In this document: in pieces, positions 38,234 through 48,865 of the stretch
Layout of the letters: every line of letters starts with the position of its first letter
Numbering within the stretch: position 1 is the first letter of the stretch
Source: Kyrpidia tusciae DSM 2912
GTDB lineage: Bacteria; Bacillota; Bacilli; Kyrpidiales; Kyrpidiaceae
Length of the DNA stretch: 64,000 nucleotides
Assembly (NCBI RefSeq): GCF_000092905.1
Contig: NC_014098.1
Span: forward strand, 1,302,001 to 1,366,000
Reading direction: 5' to 3'
Position numbers and translations under genes: made by a program
The notes under the pieces: model-generated
The model's database searches: none
The model's input: the letters and a program-made list of their open reading frames with translations, nothing else
Told to the model about the DNA's origin: nothing

Positions 38234-38340
38234 CTCCCTTTAAAAGCGGTCCCGCGAGGCCGGAAAGGGAGGGATGCGGCACCTGTGGGGGAGGATTCCC
38301 CGGGGAGCCGAGAACCTCTGCGCCGGCGCAGAGGTTTTTT
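38234..38340 (+). promoter_or_regulatory. PyrR-dependent attenuator 2, upstream of the pyrP remnant and pyrB
   Basis: The loop GGTCCCGCGAGGCC is identical to that of attenuator 1. It is carried by a perfect stem CTCCCTTT (38234-38241) / AAAGGGAG (38264-38271). The terminator AACCTCTGCG (38313-38322) / CGCAGAGGTT (38327-38336) is followed by a T-run to 38340. It should now act directly on pyrB and the genes after it. Confidence 0.9.
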
Positions 38341-38363
38341 ATGGCCATCGAGGAGGAATGACC

Positions 38364-38579
38364 ATGGGACGGATCGTCGACGTTCAGGACCGGCTTCCCT
38401 TAGGCCGGGCGCTCCCCCTGAGCGCCCAGCATATGTTCGCCATGTTTGGCTCCACGGTGATGGTGCCTTTTCTGACCGGGCCAGGTGATCGCCCGGGAAG
38501 TGAAGAGACCGGGGCGGATCTGGGGGCGTCCCGGGAAAATCGGGGCAAGGTAAAAGGCGAAGAGGGGGCGCTGGGCTGA
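38364..38579 (+). pseudogene. pyrP: Uracil permease PyrP reduced to its N-terminus
   Basis: The first 39 or so residues, from MGRIVDVQDRLPLGRALPLS to MVPFLTG, match the N-terminus of uracil permease, including the QHMFAMFGSTVMVPFLTG segment. After that a short unrelated charged tail follows, giving 71 residues in place of over 400. Start ATG 38364 keeps a strong AGGAGG site, and the stop overlaps the pyrB start (TGATG). It can still be translated and could couple ribosomes into pyrB, but cannot transport. Confidence 0.8.
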
Positions 38580-39613
38580 TGAGGCACGTGTTGGGAGCCA
38601 AACAATTTACCCGGCCTGAAGTCGAGGCGTTGTTTGAAACCTCCCGGACCTTCGAAGAGAAGGTGAAGGGCGGGCAGGTGTTGGACCGCCTTCGGGGGCG
38701 AATCATGGCGACGGTGTTTTTTGAGCCGAGCACCCGGACTCGATTGTCTTTTGAAGCGGCGATGCTGCGGTTGGGCGGTCAGGTGATCAGCACCGAGAAC
38801 GCCGCGCAGTTCTCCTCGGCCATCAAGGGGGAAACCCTGGAAGACTCCATTCGCGTGATCGGCGCCTACGCCGATGTGATCGTGCTGCGCCACCACGAGG
38901 AGGGGGCGGCGGCCCGGGCGGCGGCCGTCTCCTCGGTTCCGGTGATTAATGCCGGGGACGGGCCGGGGGAGCACCCCACCCAGGCGCTCTTGGATCTGTA
39001 CGCGATTTACCGGGAAAAGGGCCGGGTGGACGGGCTGCGGGTGGCGATGGTGGGGGATTTGGCCTATGGCCGGACGGTGCATTCCCTGGCCTACCTGTTG
39101 TCCCTCTTCCGGGACATTCATATCGATTTTGTCTCACCGCCGGAGACGCCGGTGCCGGATCGCGTGCTGGCGTATCTCGCTGAGCGGGGCATCTCCTGGT
39201 CCAGGGAGACGGATCTGGCCCGGGTGGCGGCCCAAGCGGACGTCCTGTACCAGACCCGGATTCAGAAGGAGCGGTTTCCTTCTATGGAAATGTATGAACG
39301 GGCCTATGGCCGGTATGTGTTGGATCCGTCGCTGCTCGGTCGGATGAGGGCGGATGCGGTGATCCTGCATCCCTTGCCCCGGGCGGGGGAGATTGATCCG
39401 GCCGTGGATGCGGATCCCCGGGCGGCGTATTTTCGCCAGGCCGCAGGGGGGCTGTACGTGCGCATGGCCCTGTTGTGCCAGTGTCTCGAAGACGCGGGGC
39501 AAGCGTACCCGGAGGGGTCGGAGGCGCTGTCGGTCCCAGCCATGGGGACCATCAGCATCGCCGAAGGAGAAGGGACGGCAAAGGCACAGGTCAAGGGGGG
39601 AACGCCGGCGTGA
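38579..39613 (+). CDS. pyrB: Aspartate carbamoyltransferase catalytic chain
   Basis: A 344-residue transcarbamylase that joins carbamoyl phosphate and aspartate to N-carbamoyl-aspartate. The carbamoyl phosphate loop is FFEPSTRTRLSFEAAM; the downstream signature is GDGPGEHPTQALLDLYAI; HPLPRAGEID is the 240s loop. A C-terminal extension of about 35 residues follows. ATG 38579 overlaps the pyrP remnant stop. The stop overlaps carA. In Bacillus pyrC would follow; it is missing. Confidence 0.93.
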   Translation: MRHVLGAKQFTRPEVEALFETSRTFEEKVKGGQVLDRLRGRIMATVFFEPSTRTRLSFEAAMLRLGGQVISTENAAQFSSAIKGETLEDSIRVIGAYADVIVLRHHEEGAAARAAAVSSVPVINAGDGPGEHPTQALLDLYAIYREKGRVDGLRVAMVGDLAYGRTVHSLAYLLSLFRDIHIDFVSPPETPVPDRVLAYLAERGISWSRETDLARVAAQADVLYQTRIQKERFPSMEMYERAYGRYVLDPSLLGRMRADAVILHPLPRAGEIDPAVDADPRAAYFRQAAGGLYVRMALLCQCLEDAGQAYPEGSEALSVPAMGTISIAEGEGTAKAQVKGGTPA

Positions 39614-40734
39614 AGCACGGAGAGCGAAGGGCGTATCTACTGCTCGAAGATGGGACGGCCTTTGAAGGGAAAGGCTTTGGAGCTGCGGCCGTCTCGGTGG
39701 GCGAGGTGGTGTTCACCACGGGCATGACGGGCTATCAGGAGACGTTGACAGATCCTTCTTATTACAGACAGATTGTGACCTTTACCTACCCCCTGGTCGG
39801 GAACTATGGCCTGGCGCCGGGGGTCGATCAGTCCTGGCAAGTCCGGGCTTTCGGGGTGGTGGTCCGGGAGGCGGCGCCCACTCCGAGCCACCGGCGATCG
39901 GTGGAGACGTTGGACGAATACCTGCGGCGGCACGGGGTCCCAGGGATTGAGGGAATCGACACCCGGAGCCTCGTCCGGCACATCCGGCGCGAAGGGACAA
40001 TGAAAGGAGCACTCGTGTCCACGGGGCCCGGGGAGGGGTTGCCGGATAAAGCGGCGCTCTGGGCGCACCTGGAGCAGCCGATCCCCCGGGATCACGTGGC
40101 CCAGGTGACCGCCCGGGCCCCGTATCGGATGCCCGGACAGGGCAAGAGGGTGGTCTTGGTGGACTATGGGCTGAAACACGGCATGTTGGAATCCCTCCGG
40201 CACCGGAACTGCGACATTTATGTCGTTCCGGCCTGGACACCCGCTTCGGAGATCCTCGCCCTCCGGCCCCAAGGGGTGGTCCTCTCCAACGGTCCGGGAG
40301 ATCCCCAGGATATTCCCGAGGCGGCGGAAACGGTACGGGAACTTCTCGGGCGGGTGCCGCTCTTTGGGATTTGTCTCGGCCATCAAGTTTTTGCCCTGGC
40401 CTGCGGCGGGAGGACTGAGAAAATGTCCTTCGGCCACCGGGGCTGCAATCATCCGGTGAAAGATCTGACCACAGGGCGAGTGATGATCACCTCCCAGAAT
40501 CACGGTTACGTCGTCTCCCGGGAGGGACTTCCAGAGGATTTGGAGGTTACCCATCTGAACCAAAATGACGGAACGGTGGAAGGGTTGCGCCACCGGCACC
40601 TCCCGGCCTTTTCCGTTCAATTTCATCCCGAGGCCCGTCCGGGGCCCGACGATGCGGCGGAGCTGTTCGACCGGTTTCTGGAAGAGATCGACAACGCGGA
40701 GGCCGGGGTGGAGGAGGGGCGAGTTTATGCCTAA
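39610..40734 (+). CDS. carA: Carbamoyl-phosphate synthase small (glutaminase) subunit
   Basis: A 374-residue class I glutamine amidotransferase. The N-terminal domain opens with [17 protein letters not shown]. The nucleophile cysteine is in LFGICLGHQ, with the later catalytic FHPEARPG. It feeds ammonia to the large subunit. GTG 39610 overlaps the pyrB stop. The end overlaps carB by eight bases. Confidence 0.94.
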   Translation: MKHGERRAYLLLEDGTAFEGKGFGAAAVSVGEVVFTTGMTGYQETLTDPSYYRQIVTFTYPLVGNYGLAPGVDQSWQVRAFGVVVREAAPTPSHRRSVETLDEYLRRHGVPGIEGIDTRSLVRHIRREGTMKGALVSTGPGEGLPDKAALWAHLEQPIPRDHVAQVTARAPYRMPGQGKRVVLVDYGLKHGMLESLRHRNCDIYVVPAWTPASEILALRPQGVVLSNGPGDPQDIPEAAETVRELLGRVPLFGICLGHQVFALACGGRTEKMSFGHRGCNHPVKDLTTGRVMITSQNHGYVVSREGLPEDLEVTHLNQNDGTVEGLRHRHLPAFSVQFHPEARPGPDDAAELFDRFLEEIDNAEAGVEEGRVYA

Positions 40735-43700
40735 ACGAAATGATATTCACAAAATCCTCGTCATCGGCTCGGGCCCGATCGTGATTGGGCAGGCGGCGGA
40801 GTTCGACTATGCCGGCACCCAGGCCTGCCGGGCGCTTAAAGAAGAAGGCTACGAAGTGGTGTTGGTCAACAGCAATCCCGCCACCATCATGACCGATCCC
40901 CATATGGCGGATCGGGTTTACATCGAGCCCCTCACTCCGGAAACGGTGGAGGCGGTGGCCCGGCGGGAGAGGCCTGATGGACTTCTCGCCACCTTGGGGG
41001 GGCAGACCGGGCTGAATTTGGCCGTGGAGTTGGCCCGGAGAGGGGTGCTGGAGGAGCTTTGCATCGAGCTTTTGGGGACGCCCCTGCACGCCATCGAGCG
41101 GGCGGAGGACCGGGAGCAATTCCGAAAGCTGATGGCAGAGATCGGCGAACCCGTGCCCGAGAGCGCCATTGTCACCGAGGTGGAAGAAGCGCTTCAGTTT
41201 GCAGACCGGATCGGTTATCCGGTGATCGTGCGCCCGGCCTACACCCTGGGGGGGACCGGGGGTGGCCTGGCGGCCGGCCCGGAGGAGCTGGCCGAGGTGG
41301 CCGCCCTGGGGCTGGAGGCGAGCCCGATCCGGCAGATTCTGGTCGAACGGAGCGTGGCCGGGTTCAAGGAGATCGAATACGAAGTGATGCGGGACGGCCG
41401 GGATACGTGCATCGTGGTGTGCAATATGGAGAACGTGGATCCGGTGGGGATCCACACCGGGGACAGCATCGTCGTCGCCCCGAGCCAGACGCTCTCCGAC
41501 CAGGACTATCAACTGCTGCGCAGCGCCTCGTTGCGGATTATCCGGGCCTTGGGGATCGAGGGCGGCTGCAACGTGCAATTCGCCTTGGATCCGGCGAGCG
41601 ACCGGTACTATGTCATCGAGGTCAACCCCAGGGTCAGCCGGTCCAGCGCCCTGGCCTCGAAAGCCACCGGCTACCCCATCGCCCGGGTGGCCGCCCGCAT
41701 CGCGGTGGGGTATTTTCTCGACGAAATCGTCAATCCGGTCACCGGCCGCACCTACGCCTCCTTTGAGCCGGCCCTGGATTATGTGGTCACGAAAATCCCC
41801 CGCTGGCCATTTGACAAATTCAGCACGGCCAACCGGCGGTTGGGCACTCAGATGAAATCCACCGGTGAGGTGATGGCCATCGGGCGCACCTTTGAGGCCT
41901 CGCTTCTCAAAGCCATCCGTTCCCTGGAGATCGGCGTGGACGCTCTGGATCTGCCCGGGAGCGGGGAACTGGGGGACGAAGACCTGCGGAGGCGCCTGGC
42001 CGAAGCGGATGATGAGCGAATTTTCCTGGTGGCGGAGTCCATGCGCCGGGGGTGGGAGGACGATGAGATCCACCGGCTCACGGGGATTGACCTGTTCTTC
42101 CTCGATAAAATCCGCAACATCGTCGCCATGGAGGCGGAACTCGCCGAGCGGTTGACGGAAGATCGGCTGCGGCAGGCCAAGGTGCTCGGTCTGCCGGACA
42201 CCGCCATCGCCCGTTTGGCGGGGGTCCCCCTTTCGAACGTGGAGGGGTGGCGGCGGGATCTCCATCTCTATCCATCTTACAAAATCGTCGATACCTGCGC
42301 GGCGGAGTTTGAGGCGGAGACGCCCTATTATTACTCTTCCTGGGAAAGGGAGGATGAAGCTCCGGGGGCCACGGGCCGGGCGGTGGTGGTTTTGGGGTCG
42401 GGCCCGATCCGCATCGGGCAGGGGATCGAATTCGATTACTGCTCGGTCCACGCGGTGTGGGCGCTGCAAAAAGCGGGGTATGAGGCGGTGATCGTCAACA
42501 ACAACCCCGAAACGGTATCGACAGATTTTAACACCGCAGACCGGCTGTATTTTGAGCCGCTGCACGTGGAAGACGTGATGCACGTGATCCGCCGGGAAAA
42601 TCCGGTGGGGGTGCTGGTGCAGTTCGGGGGCCAGACGGCGATCAACCTGGCGGCCGCCCTGGCCGAGCGGGGGGTTCGGATTCTCGGGACGGATCTCGAG
42701 CAGATCGACCGGGCCGAGGATCGGGAAAAATTCGACGAGCTGTTGGCCGACCTCGGGCTGTCCCGACCCCGGGGCCGCACCGCCTGGAGCCTGGAGGAGG
42801 CCCGCCGGGCGGCGCAGGATCTCGGTTATCCGCTGTTGGTTCGCCCCTCCTACGTGCTGGGCGGGCGGGCGATGCAGATCGTGGACCAGCCCGAGGAGCT
42901 GGAGGGGTATCTCCGGGAGGCCTTTGAGGCGGGTCCGGACCGCCCGGTGTGGATCGACCGCTACATCCAGGGCACCGAGGTGGAGGTGGACGCCGTCTGC
43001 GACGGGGAGGATGTCCTGATCCCCGGCATTATGGAACATATCGAACGGGCCGGGGTTCACTCCGGGGACTCCATCGCCGTCTATCCGGCCAAATCCCTCT
43101 CTCCGGTGATGAAGGCGCGGATTGTGGACGCCACCGAGCGCATCGCCCGGGCCCTGGAGGTCAAAGGGCTGATCAACATCCAGTTCGTCATCCGAAATGA
43201 CGAATTGTACGTGCTGGAGGTCAACCCCCGCTCTTCCCGGACGGTGCCCTTTTTGAGCAAGGTGACCGGCGTCCCCATGGTGGAGGCGGCGGTGCGATCC
43301 ATCCTGGGCGAGTCTCTCCGCGCCCAGGGCCATCGCCCGGGACTCGTGCCCGAGCGCCAGGAGACGGCGGTGAAAGTGCCGGTCTTCTCCTTTGCCAAGC
43401 TCCGCCGGGTGGACGTGACCCTGGGGCCGGAGATGAAATCCACCGGCGAAGTGATGGGCCGGGATGTCTCCTTTGCCCGGGCGCTGTACAAAGGGTTGGC
43501 CGGTGCCGGGATTCGCGTGCCCATGGGCGGCAGGGTCGTGGCCACCGTCGCAGACAAGGACAAGGAAGAGGCGTGGCCGATTCTGCGCCGGCTGTCGGAG
43601 CTCGGGTTCACGTTGATTGCGACCAAGGGCACTGCGGACTTCCTGGAGCGCCGGGGGGTGGCGGTGACCCGGGTGCGCAAAGTGGAGGAGGGGTCTCCCA

Positions 43701-44050
43701 GTATCCTCGACGTGGTGCGGGACGGGGCGGATCTGGTGATCAACACCATGACCCGGGGACGGGAGCCGCGCCGGGACGGATTCCGGATCCGCCGGGAAGC
43801 GGTGGAGCGGGGGATTCCCTGTTTAACGTCTCTCGACACGGCCCGGGCATTGGTGGAGGTGCTGGAGTCCTTGCGGGTGGCGGTGGAGCCCCTCCCGTCG
43901 GGGTCCGGTGAAGGCATGGTTGGGCCCGGTCCCAGAGCTGGGACGGCGGGAGCCGGAGATGAAGCCGAGGCAGAGGCCGGCCAGGTGCCGGTGACCGGCG
44001 GGGCGCCGGAGGCGGCCGACGTGACCGGGACGTTCAGAGACAGGGGGTGA
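40727..44050 (+). CDS. carB: Carbamoyl-phosphate synthase large subunit
   Basis: A 1107-residue protein with two homologous ATP-grasp halves: [21 protein letters not shown] and, at about 540, [23 protein letters not shown]-terminal MGS-like allosteric domain contains [20 protein letters not shown]. The last 50 residues, rich in Gly, Ala and Glu, go beyond the usual end and look disordered. ATG 40727 follows GAGGAGGGGC. Confidence 0.94.
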   Translation: MPKRNDIHKILVIGSGPIVIGQAAEFDYAGTQACRALKEEGYEVVLVNSNPATIMTDPHMADRVYIEPLTPETVEAVARRERPDGLLATLGGQTGLNLAVELARRGVLEELCIELLGTPLHAIERAEDREQFRKLMAEIGEPVPESAIVTEVEEALQFADRIGYPVIVRPAYTLGGTGGGLAAGPEELAEVAALGLEASPIRQILVERSVAGFKEIEYEVMRDGRDTCIVVCNMENVDPVGIHTGDSIVVAPSQTLSDQDYQLLRSASLRIIRALGIEGGCNVQFALDPASDRYYVIEVNPRVSRSSALASKATGYPIARVAARIAVGYFLDEIVNPVTGRTYASFEPALDYVVTKIPRWPFDKFSTANRRLGTQMKSTGEVMAIGRTFEASLLKAIRSLEIGVDALDLPGSGELGDEDLRRRLAEADDERIFLVAESMRRGWEDDEIHRLTGIDLFFLDKIRNIVAMEAELAERLTEDRLRQAKVLGLPDTAIARLAGVPLSNVEGWRRDLHLYPSYKIVDTCAAEFEAETPYYYSSWEREDEAPGATGRAVVVLGSGPIRIGQGIEFDYCSVHAVWALQKAGYEAVIVNNNPETVSTDFNTADRLYFEPLHVEDVMHVIRRENPVGVLVQFGGQTAINLAAALAERGVRILGTDLEQIDRAEDREKFDELLADLGLSRPRGRTAWSLEEARRAAQDLGYPLLVRPSYVLGGRAMQIVDQPEELEGYLREAFEAGPDRPVWIDRYIQGTEVEVDAVCDGEDVLIPGIMEHIERAGVHSGDSIAVYPAKSLSPVMKARIVDATERIARALEVKGLINIQFVIRNDELYVLEVNPRSSRTVPFLSKVTGVPMVEAAVRSILGESLRAQGHRPGLVPERQETAVKVPVFSFAKLRRVDVTLGPEMKSTGEVMGRDVSFARALYKGLAGAGIRVPMGGRVVATVADKDKEEAWPILRRLSELGFTLIATKGTADFLERRGVAVTRVRKVEEGSPSILDVVRDGADLVINTMTRGREPRRDGFRIRREAVERGIPCLTSLDTARALVEVLESLRVAVEPLPSGSGEGMVGPGPRAGTAGAGDEAEAEAGQVPVTGGAPEAADVTGTFRDRG

Positions 44051-44060
44051 GGGCCGAGTG

Positions 44061-44822
44061 ATGGCCCAGGTGGTGGAACAGGAGCGCCTGACCCGGGATG
44101 TGTTTCGCCTGTGGATCGAAATGGAGCACGATGCTCCCTGGTCTCCGGGGCAGTTTTTTCACGTCCGGGTGGGGGAGGGGCTCGATCACGTCCTTCGGCG
44201 ACCGATCAGCCTGAGCGAAGCGGTGTCTGATCGGCGATTCGCCCTGGTGTACCGGGTGATGGGGGCGGGAACCCGGTGGCTCGCCGGGCGGCGGCCCGGA
44301 TCCGCCCTGGACGTCCTGGGGCCGCTGGGGCGGGGCTTTCCCCTTCACCCCGGGGACGAAAGGGTGCTGGTGATCGGCGGCGGGGTTGGGGTCCCTCCTC
44401 TGATCCAACTGGCCCGGGAAGTCCGCCGCCGGGGAGTCGAGGTGGCGGCGGTGATCGGCTTTCGGGAAGCCCGGGATGTGATGCTGGTGGATGAGCTGGC
44501 CACCCTGGGGCCGGTGCATCTCCTCACCGAGGACGGAAGCGCCGGGATGCCCGGCAGGGTCACCGATGCCCTCGGTGAGGATTTTCTTCGGGGAGCCGAT
44601 CGATTTTACGCCTGTGGCCCGAGTCCCATGCTTCAGGCGGTGCAAGGGAAGCTGTCGGGTCATCTCCCCGGCTATTTGTCTCTCGAGGAACGGATGGGCT
44701 GCGGAATCGGGGTCTGCATGGGCTGCGTCCACCCGATTCGCGGCGGGGACGGGTCCCCGGTGTACCGCCGGGTGTGTGCCGACGGGCCGGTCTTTCCCGC
44801 CGAGGAGGTGGCATTTTCGTGA
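44061..44822 (+). CDS. pyrK: Dihydroorotate dehydrogenase B electron transfer subunit
   Basis: A 253-residue FAD and [2Fe-2S] protein. The FAD site is in HVLRRPISL, the nucleotide site in [17 protein letters not shown], and the cluster cysteines in [11 protein letters not shown] plus the later C in [10 protein letters not shown]. It passes electrons from PyrD to NAD. Start ATG 44061 or GTG 44058. It overlaps pyrD. Confidence 0.92.
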   Translation: MAQVVEQERLTRDVFRLWIEMEHDAPWSPGQFFHVRVGEGLDHVLRRPISLSEAVSDRRFALVYRVMGAGTRWLAGRRPGSALDVLGPLGRGFPLHPGDERVLVIGGGVGVPPLIQLAREVRRRGVEVAAVIGFREARDVMLVDELATLGPVHLLTEDGSAGMPGRVTDALGEDFLRGADRFYACGPSPMLQAVQGKLSGHLPGYLSLEERMGCGIGVCMGCVHPIRGGDGSPVYRRVCADGPVFPAEEVAFS

Positions 44823-45748
44823 TGGATGTCGATCTTTCGGTGGAATTGGCGGGAATCCGACTTCACAATCCGGTGATGCCCGCCTCGGGGTGTTTTTCTT
44901 ATGGCCGGGAAATGTCCCGGTGGTACGATCTGTCGCGCCTCGGGGCCATCGTGGTCAAGGGGACGACCTTGGAGCTGAGGCCGGGAAATCCCACCCCCCG
45001 GGTGGCGGAGACCCCGTCGGGGATGCTGAACGCCATTGGGTTGCAAAATCCCGGGGTGGATCGGGTGATCGCCGAGGAGTTGCCCGCCCTGCGGCAGTAC
45101 GGAGTGCCGGTCATCGTCAATGTCGCCGGATCGGTGGTGGAGGAGTACGTCGAGACCGCCCGGCGGCTGTCCGGATCCCGGGACGTGGCGGCGCTGGAAC
45201 TCAACATTTCCTGCCCCAATGTCCGGTGCGGGGGAATGCACTTTGGCACCGACCCGGACATGGCGGCGGAAGTGACGGCTGCGGTCAAGGCTGTGAGCCG
45301 GGTTCCGGTGTTTGTGAAACTTTCCCCCAACGTCACGGACATCGTTGCGCTGGCCCAGGCGGTGGAGCGGGCCGGGGCAGACGGGTTGTCGATGATCAAC
45401 ACTTTGGTGGGGATGCGCATCGATATCGAACGGCGCCGGCCAATCCTGGCGAATTTTTTCGGGGGGTTGTCGGGGCCGGCCATTAAACCCGTGGCTTTAC
45501 GAATGATCTACGAAGTGAGCCGGGTCGTCCGGATTCCCATCATCGGCATGGGGGGCATCACCAGCGGAGAAGACGCGGTGGAATTTTTCATGGCCGGGGC
45601 GAGCGCCGTGGCGGTGGGCACGGCCAATTTTATCAAACCCACGGCGTGCGTGGATATTCTCGACGAGTTGGCCGCGTGGTGTCGGAACCACGGAGTCCGG
45701 GCGGTGCGAGAGCTGATCGGAGCGGCGCAAAAGGGGTGGAATCAGTGA
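44819..45748 (+). CDS. pyrD: Dihydroorotate dehydrogenase, class 1B catalytic subunit
   Basis: A 309-residue FMN enzyme. Substrate contacts [11 protein letters not shown] and MINTLVGM are present; the catalytic cysteine is in [10 protein letters not shown]. The FMN-phosphate loops are IIGMGGI and [12 protein letters not shown] 44819 overlaps the pyrK stop (GTGA) and lies ten bases after AGGAGG; ATG 44822 is an alternative. It matches Bacillus PyrD almost motif for motif and is the biosynthetic copy. Confidence 0.93.
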   Translation: MMDVDLSVELAGIRLHNPVMPASGCFSYGREMSRWYDLSRLGAIVVKGTTLELRPGNPTPRVAETPSGMLNAIGLQNPGVDRVIAEELPALRQYGVPVIVNVAGSVVEEYVETARRLSGSRDVAALELNISCPNVRCGGMHFGTDPDMAAEVTAAVKAVSRVPVFVKLSPNVTDIVALAQAVERAGADGLSMINTLVGMRIDIERRRPILANFFGGLSGPAIKPVALRMIYEVSRVVRIPIIGMGGITSGEDAVEFFMAGASAVAVGTANFIKPTACVDILDELAAWCRNHGVRAVRELIGAAQKGWNQ

Positions 45749-46491
45749 ATCCCGCATCTCTAAAAGAACGAATCTATGTGGCGCTCGATGTCAATACCCG
45801 GGAGCGGGCGCTGGAAGTGGTCCGGGCGGTGTCGCCGGTCCTCCCGAGTTTCAAAGTGGGGATGGAGTTGTTTTATTTTTTTGGGCCGGGCATTCTCCAG
45901 GAACTTCGGGCGGCGGGGGCGCAGCGGATTTTTCTCGATCTCAAATTGCACGATATTCCCAATACCGTCGCCCGGGCCGCGGCGGTGCTCACCAAGTCCG
46001 GGGTGGACATGATGACCGTCCACGCCTCGGGAGGGAGCAGGATGATGGAAACGGTGCTCCGGGCGGTGGCTGACCAGGCGGCGGCGGAGGGGATCCCCCG
46101 ACCACGGGTGGTGGCGGTGACCCAGTTGACGAGCACCGACCAAAAAATGTTGAATGAAGAGCTCGGGATCCCGGGGTCAATGACCGAAGTGGTTCAGCAG
46201 TACGCCCGGCTGGCCCAACAGTCCGGACTGGACGGGGTGGTGGCGTCGGCGGAGGAAGTGCCGCTGGTCCGGGAGGTGTGCGGGCCGGATTTTCTTACGG
46301 TGGTCCCGGGTATCCGTCCGGCTTTTTACCGGGCCGATGGGGACGACCAGCGCCGGGTGGCCACCCCCAGGCAGGCCCTGGAGCGCGGTGCGGGCTGTCT
46401 GGTGATCGGGCGGCCCATCTTGCGCAGCCCGGACTGGAGGGAGGCGGCGGAGGCGGTGCTGGCGGAGTGCGCTGAAGGGAGCAGATTGTGA
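45745..46491 (+). CDS. pyrF: Orotidine 5'-phosphate decarboxylase
   Basis: A 248-residue decarboxylase that makes UMP. The active-site DXKXXD motif is [17 protein letters not shown] and GRPIL close the phosphate site. GTG 45745 overlaps the pyrD stop. It is the last biosynthetic gene; pyrE does not follow. Confidence 0.93.
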   Translation: MNPASLKERIYVALDVNTRERALEVVRAVSPVLPSFKVGMELFYFFGPGILQELRAAGAQRIFLDLKLHDIPNTVARAAAVLTKSGVDMMTVHASGGSRMMETVLRAVADQAAAEGIPRPRVVAVTQLTSTDQKMLNEELGIPGSMTEVVQQYARLAQQSGLDGVVASAEEVPLVREVCGPDFLTVVPGIRPAFYRADGDDQRRVATPRQALERGAGCLVIGRPILRSPDWREAAEAVLAECAEGSRL

Positions 46492-46582
46492 AGATGGATC
46501 GGAGGCATGTGCGGGTGGTGTCCGGAAAATTGTAGCGCCAGCGCCCCGCCAGGGTTGCCGAGGAAAGGCGGTGGACGCCACT

Positions 46583-46676
46583 GACCCGCGGCAAAAGGTC
46601 CCGGTCATGCCGAGGGATAACCCTGCTTTAGGAAAAGACCTCTTGTCCGGACTGACGAAATGGCAAGGGGTTTTTT
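46583..46676 (+). promoter_or_regulatory. Leader with terminator and competing hairpins, unknown class
   Basis: Between pyrF and the carbamoylase gene, ACCTCTTG (46638-46645) pairs with CAAGGGGT (46664-46671) and runs into six T: an intrinsic terminator. GGTC at 46597-46600 can pair with GACC upstream (46583-46586) or with GACC inside the terminator arm (46637-46640). The second pairing would block termination. It is not a PyrR loop and does not match a riboswitch class I know. Confidence 0.55.
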
Positions 46677-46745
46677 CGTCTTTCCGACCAAAAGACGGAC
46701 TCTTTCCTCCAGATTTATGATGAAAGGGAAAGAGAGGGAGGTCCA

Positions 46746-48074
46746 GTGGCGTCTGTAGAGCGGCTATGGCGAGATTTGATGGAACTGGCCACCATCGGGG
46801 CCGGGGCCGGTCGGGGCATCACCCGATTGGCTTTTTCCCAAGATGATCTTCGGGCGAAGATGTGGGTGATCAAGCGGTTTAAACAGGCCGGGCTTCAGGT
46901 TCATCAGGATTCTTTCGGGAATGTATTTGCCCGGCGCCCCGGGCGAGTGGTGGGGCCCGCCGTTGCGGTGGGATCCCACTTGGATACGGTGGTGGCCGGC
47001 GGAAAATTCGATGGAGCCTTGGGAGTTCTGGCGGCGCTGGAGGTTGCCCGATCGTGGAACGAGTCCGGGCTGGAAACTGAATTGCCTTTGGAGATTGTGG
47101 TGTTTGCAGCGGAGGAGTCCGCCCGGTTCGGCGTCTCGACCCTTGGCAGTCGCGCCGTGACCGGACAACTGAACGGGGGCGATTTGGATACAATCAGAGA
47201 CCGGAACGGAGTCCCGCTCAGTCGAGCCTTGGAACAGGCGGGGTTTGATCCTCGGAGCGTTGCGAGTTGCGTGCTTCCCCCGGGAAAGTACGCTTGTTTT
47301 GTAGAGCTTCATATTGAACAAGGGCCGGAGTTGGAGCGGCTTGGCGTCCCGGTGGGATTGGTCACGGGGATTGCTGCTCCCACGCGGTTTCGGGTGACGA
47401 TAGAAGGCACGGCCCTTCATTCGGGAACGGTGCCCATGGGCCGGCGCCGGGATGCCTTGGTGGCCGCCGCGCAATTGGTGGAGGCGGTGGAGGCGATTGC
47501 TCTTTCCGAACGAGACCACTGGCTGGTGGGAACGGTAGCGTCTGTGGACGTGTTTCCCGGGAGCACCAATACCATCCCGGGCCGGGTGGAAATGCGGGGC
47601 GAGTTCCGAAGTACTTCGAGGGAGGTCAAAGACCGGGCCATGGATCGTTTCCTCACGTATTGTGAGGAAGTCCGGCAGACCCGGGGTGTCACTGTGGAGG
47701 TCTCAATTGTGCAGCGAGATGACCCGACGGTGATGCACGAAGGATTGATTGAAGAGCTAGAGCGCACATGTCGCGAACTCGAAGTCCCGTACCACCGCAT
47801 GCCAAGCGGGGCCGGCCACGATGCCATGAACATGGGGAAAATCTGTCCGGCAGCGATGATCTTCGTGCCCTCCCGGGGTGGAGTCAGTCATCACCCGGAC
47901 GAATGGACCGACCAAAAAGATCTCGCCCCAGGCTTGGCTGTGCTCGATCGGTTTTTGACCCGCTTGACCGGGGCGGCCGTGGCGAAGCGGCCCGGGATCA
48001 CCGATCTTGGCGATGTCACCGTCGGCGGGCGAACGGATGGACACGCCATCCATTCGGATGGGGGATTGACATGA
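46746..48074 (+). CDS. N-carbamoyl-amino acid amidohydrolase, M20 hydantoinase/carbamoylase family
   Basis: A 442-residue binuclear metal amidohydrolase. Family motifs in order: VGSHLDTVVAGGKFDGALGV, EESARFGVSTLGSR, ELHIEQGPELE, PGRVEMRGEFRS, and the substrate site PSGAGHDAMNM. Members cleave N-carbamoyl beta-alanine, allantoate, N-carbamoyl-L-amino acids or ureidosuccinate; the sequence alone does not choose. The second dihydroorotate dehydrogenase pair just downstream suggests ureidosuccinate (N-carbamoyl-aspartate). GTG 46746 follows GGGAGG. It overlaps the next gene by ATGA. The last 30 residues are an unusual Gly/Asp-rich tail. Confidence 0.85.
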   Translation: MASVERLWRDLMELATIGAGAGRGITRLAFSQDDLRAKMWVIKRFKQAGLQVHQDSFGNVFARRPGRVVGPAVAVGSHLDTVVAGGKFDGALGVLAALEVARSWNESGLETELPLEIVVFAAEESARFGVSTLGSRAVTGQLNGGDLDTIRDRNGVPLSRALEQAGFDPRSVASCVLPPGKYACFVELHIEQGPELERLGVPVGLVTGIAAPTRFRVTIEGTALHSGTVPMGRRRDALVAAAQLVEAVEAIALSERDHWLVGTVASVDVFPGSTNTIPGRVEMRGEFRSTSREVKDRAMDRFLTYCEEVRQTRGVTVEVSIVQRDDPTVMHEGLIEELERTCRELEVPYHRMPSGAGHDAMNMGKICPAAMIFVPSRGGVSHHPDEWTDQKDLAPGLAVLDRFLTRLTGAAVAKRPGITDLGDVTVGGRTDGHAIHSDGGLT

Positions 48075-48865
48075 GCGCGGACCTGCACCAGGGCCGGATT
48101 GTCCTGAATGAATGGGTGGGGCGTCGATACAAACACATGGTGGTGGAGGCTCCGGATGCGGTGGTGGCTGTACCGGGACAATTCTTTCACCTTCGACTAT
48201 CATCCCAGTGGGATCCCCTCTTGCGCCGACCGATGAGCATCTATGGAATCGACGAGGACCGCGGATGGGTAGAGTTCTTATATCATGTGCGGGGGCGGGG
48301 GACCGCTCTGTTGGCCGGGTTGGTCCCGGGAGATACCCTTGACTTACTTGGCCCTTTAGGGAGAGGATTCTCGCTGGACTCGGCGTGGAGGGGCATTTTG
48401 CTCGTGGGGCGGGGCGCGGGATTGGCGACCCTTGCTCCCCTGGCGGAGCAAGCTGTTCAATCCGGGATGGACGTTTTCGCCATTTTGAGTGCGAGAACTC
48501 CTGATCGACTCGTTTCCGTCGATCGGCTGCACGAGCTCGGGGCCCGGGTGGCCACGGTGACGGATGTCGAGGGCACCAGTGAGGTACACGTGGTGGAAGG
48601 CATGGTCCGCGAGATCCTACATCGGGAGTCGGTGGACGCGGTCTTCACTTGTGGATCCCGGCGATTGACCAAGCTGATGCAACGCCTTGCCGACACGCAT
48701 GGGATACCCGGGCAAGTTGCCCTCGAGGAAAACATGGGATGCGGCCTGGGCATGTGTTACTGCTGTGTCAAACCTTTTTTCAGAGAAGGACGGGTGTATC
48801 CCCTTCGCGTGTGCCGGGAAGGCCCGGTGTTTTCCCTTGCCGAGGTGATCGTGGATGAGCTCTGA
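48071..48865 (+). CDS. Second PyrK-type electron transfer subunit
   Basis: A 264-residue paralogue of PyrK. FAD site LLRRPMSIYGI, nucleotide region GILLVGRGAGLATLAPLAEQ and the iron-sulfur cysteines MGCGLGMCYCC ... RVCREGPVF are all intact, so electron transfer is expected. It differs widely from the biosynthetic pyrK copy at 44061, so it is not a recent duplicate. Overlaps on both sides (4 and 11 bases) tie it to the amidohydrolase and to the second pyrD. Confidence 0.85.
   Translation: MSADLHQGRIVLNEWVGRRYKHMVVEAPDAVVAVPGQFFHLRLSSQWDPLLRRPMSIYGIDEDRGWVEFLYHVRGRGTALLAGLVPGDTLDLLGPLGRGFSLDSAWRGILLVGRGAGLATLAPLAEQAVQSGMDVFAILSARTPDRLVSVDRLHELGARVATVTDVEGTSEVHVVEGMVREILHRESVDAVFTCGSRRLTKLMQRLADTHGIPGQVALEENMGCGLGMCYCCVKPFFREGRVYPLRVCREGPVFSLAEVIVDEL

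Noticed and set aside
40547-43333. A 928-codon open frame on the minus strand opposite carB
   Set aside because: GC-rich coding DNA often leaves the antisense frame open; the product is His/Pro/Arg-rich with no domain, and carB on the plus strand is certain.
46560-46680. Cobalamin or other known riboswitch in the leader before the carbamoylase gene
   Set aside because: Only a GCCACTG stretch recalls the B12 box region; the rest of the core is absent. Kept only as an unclassified attenuator.
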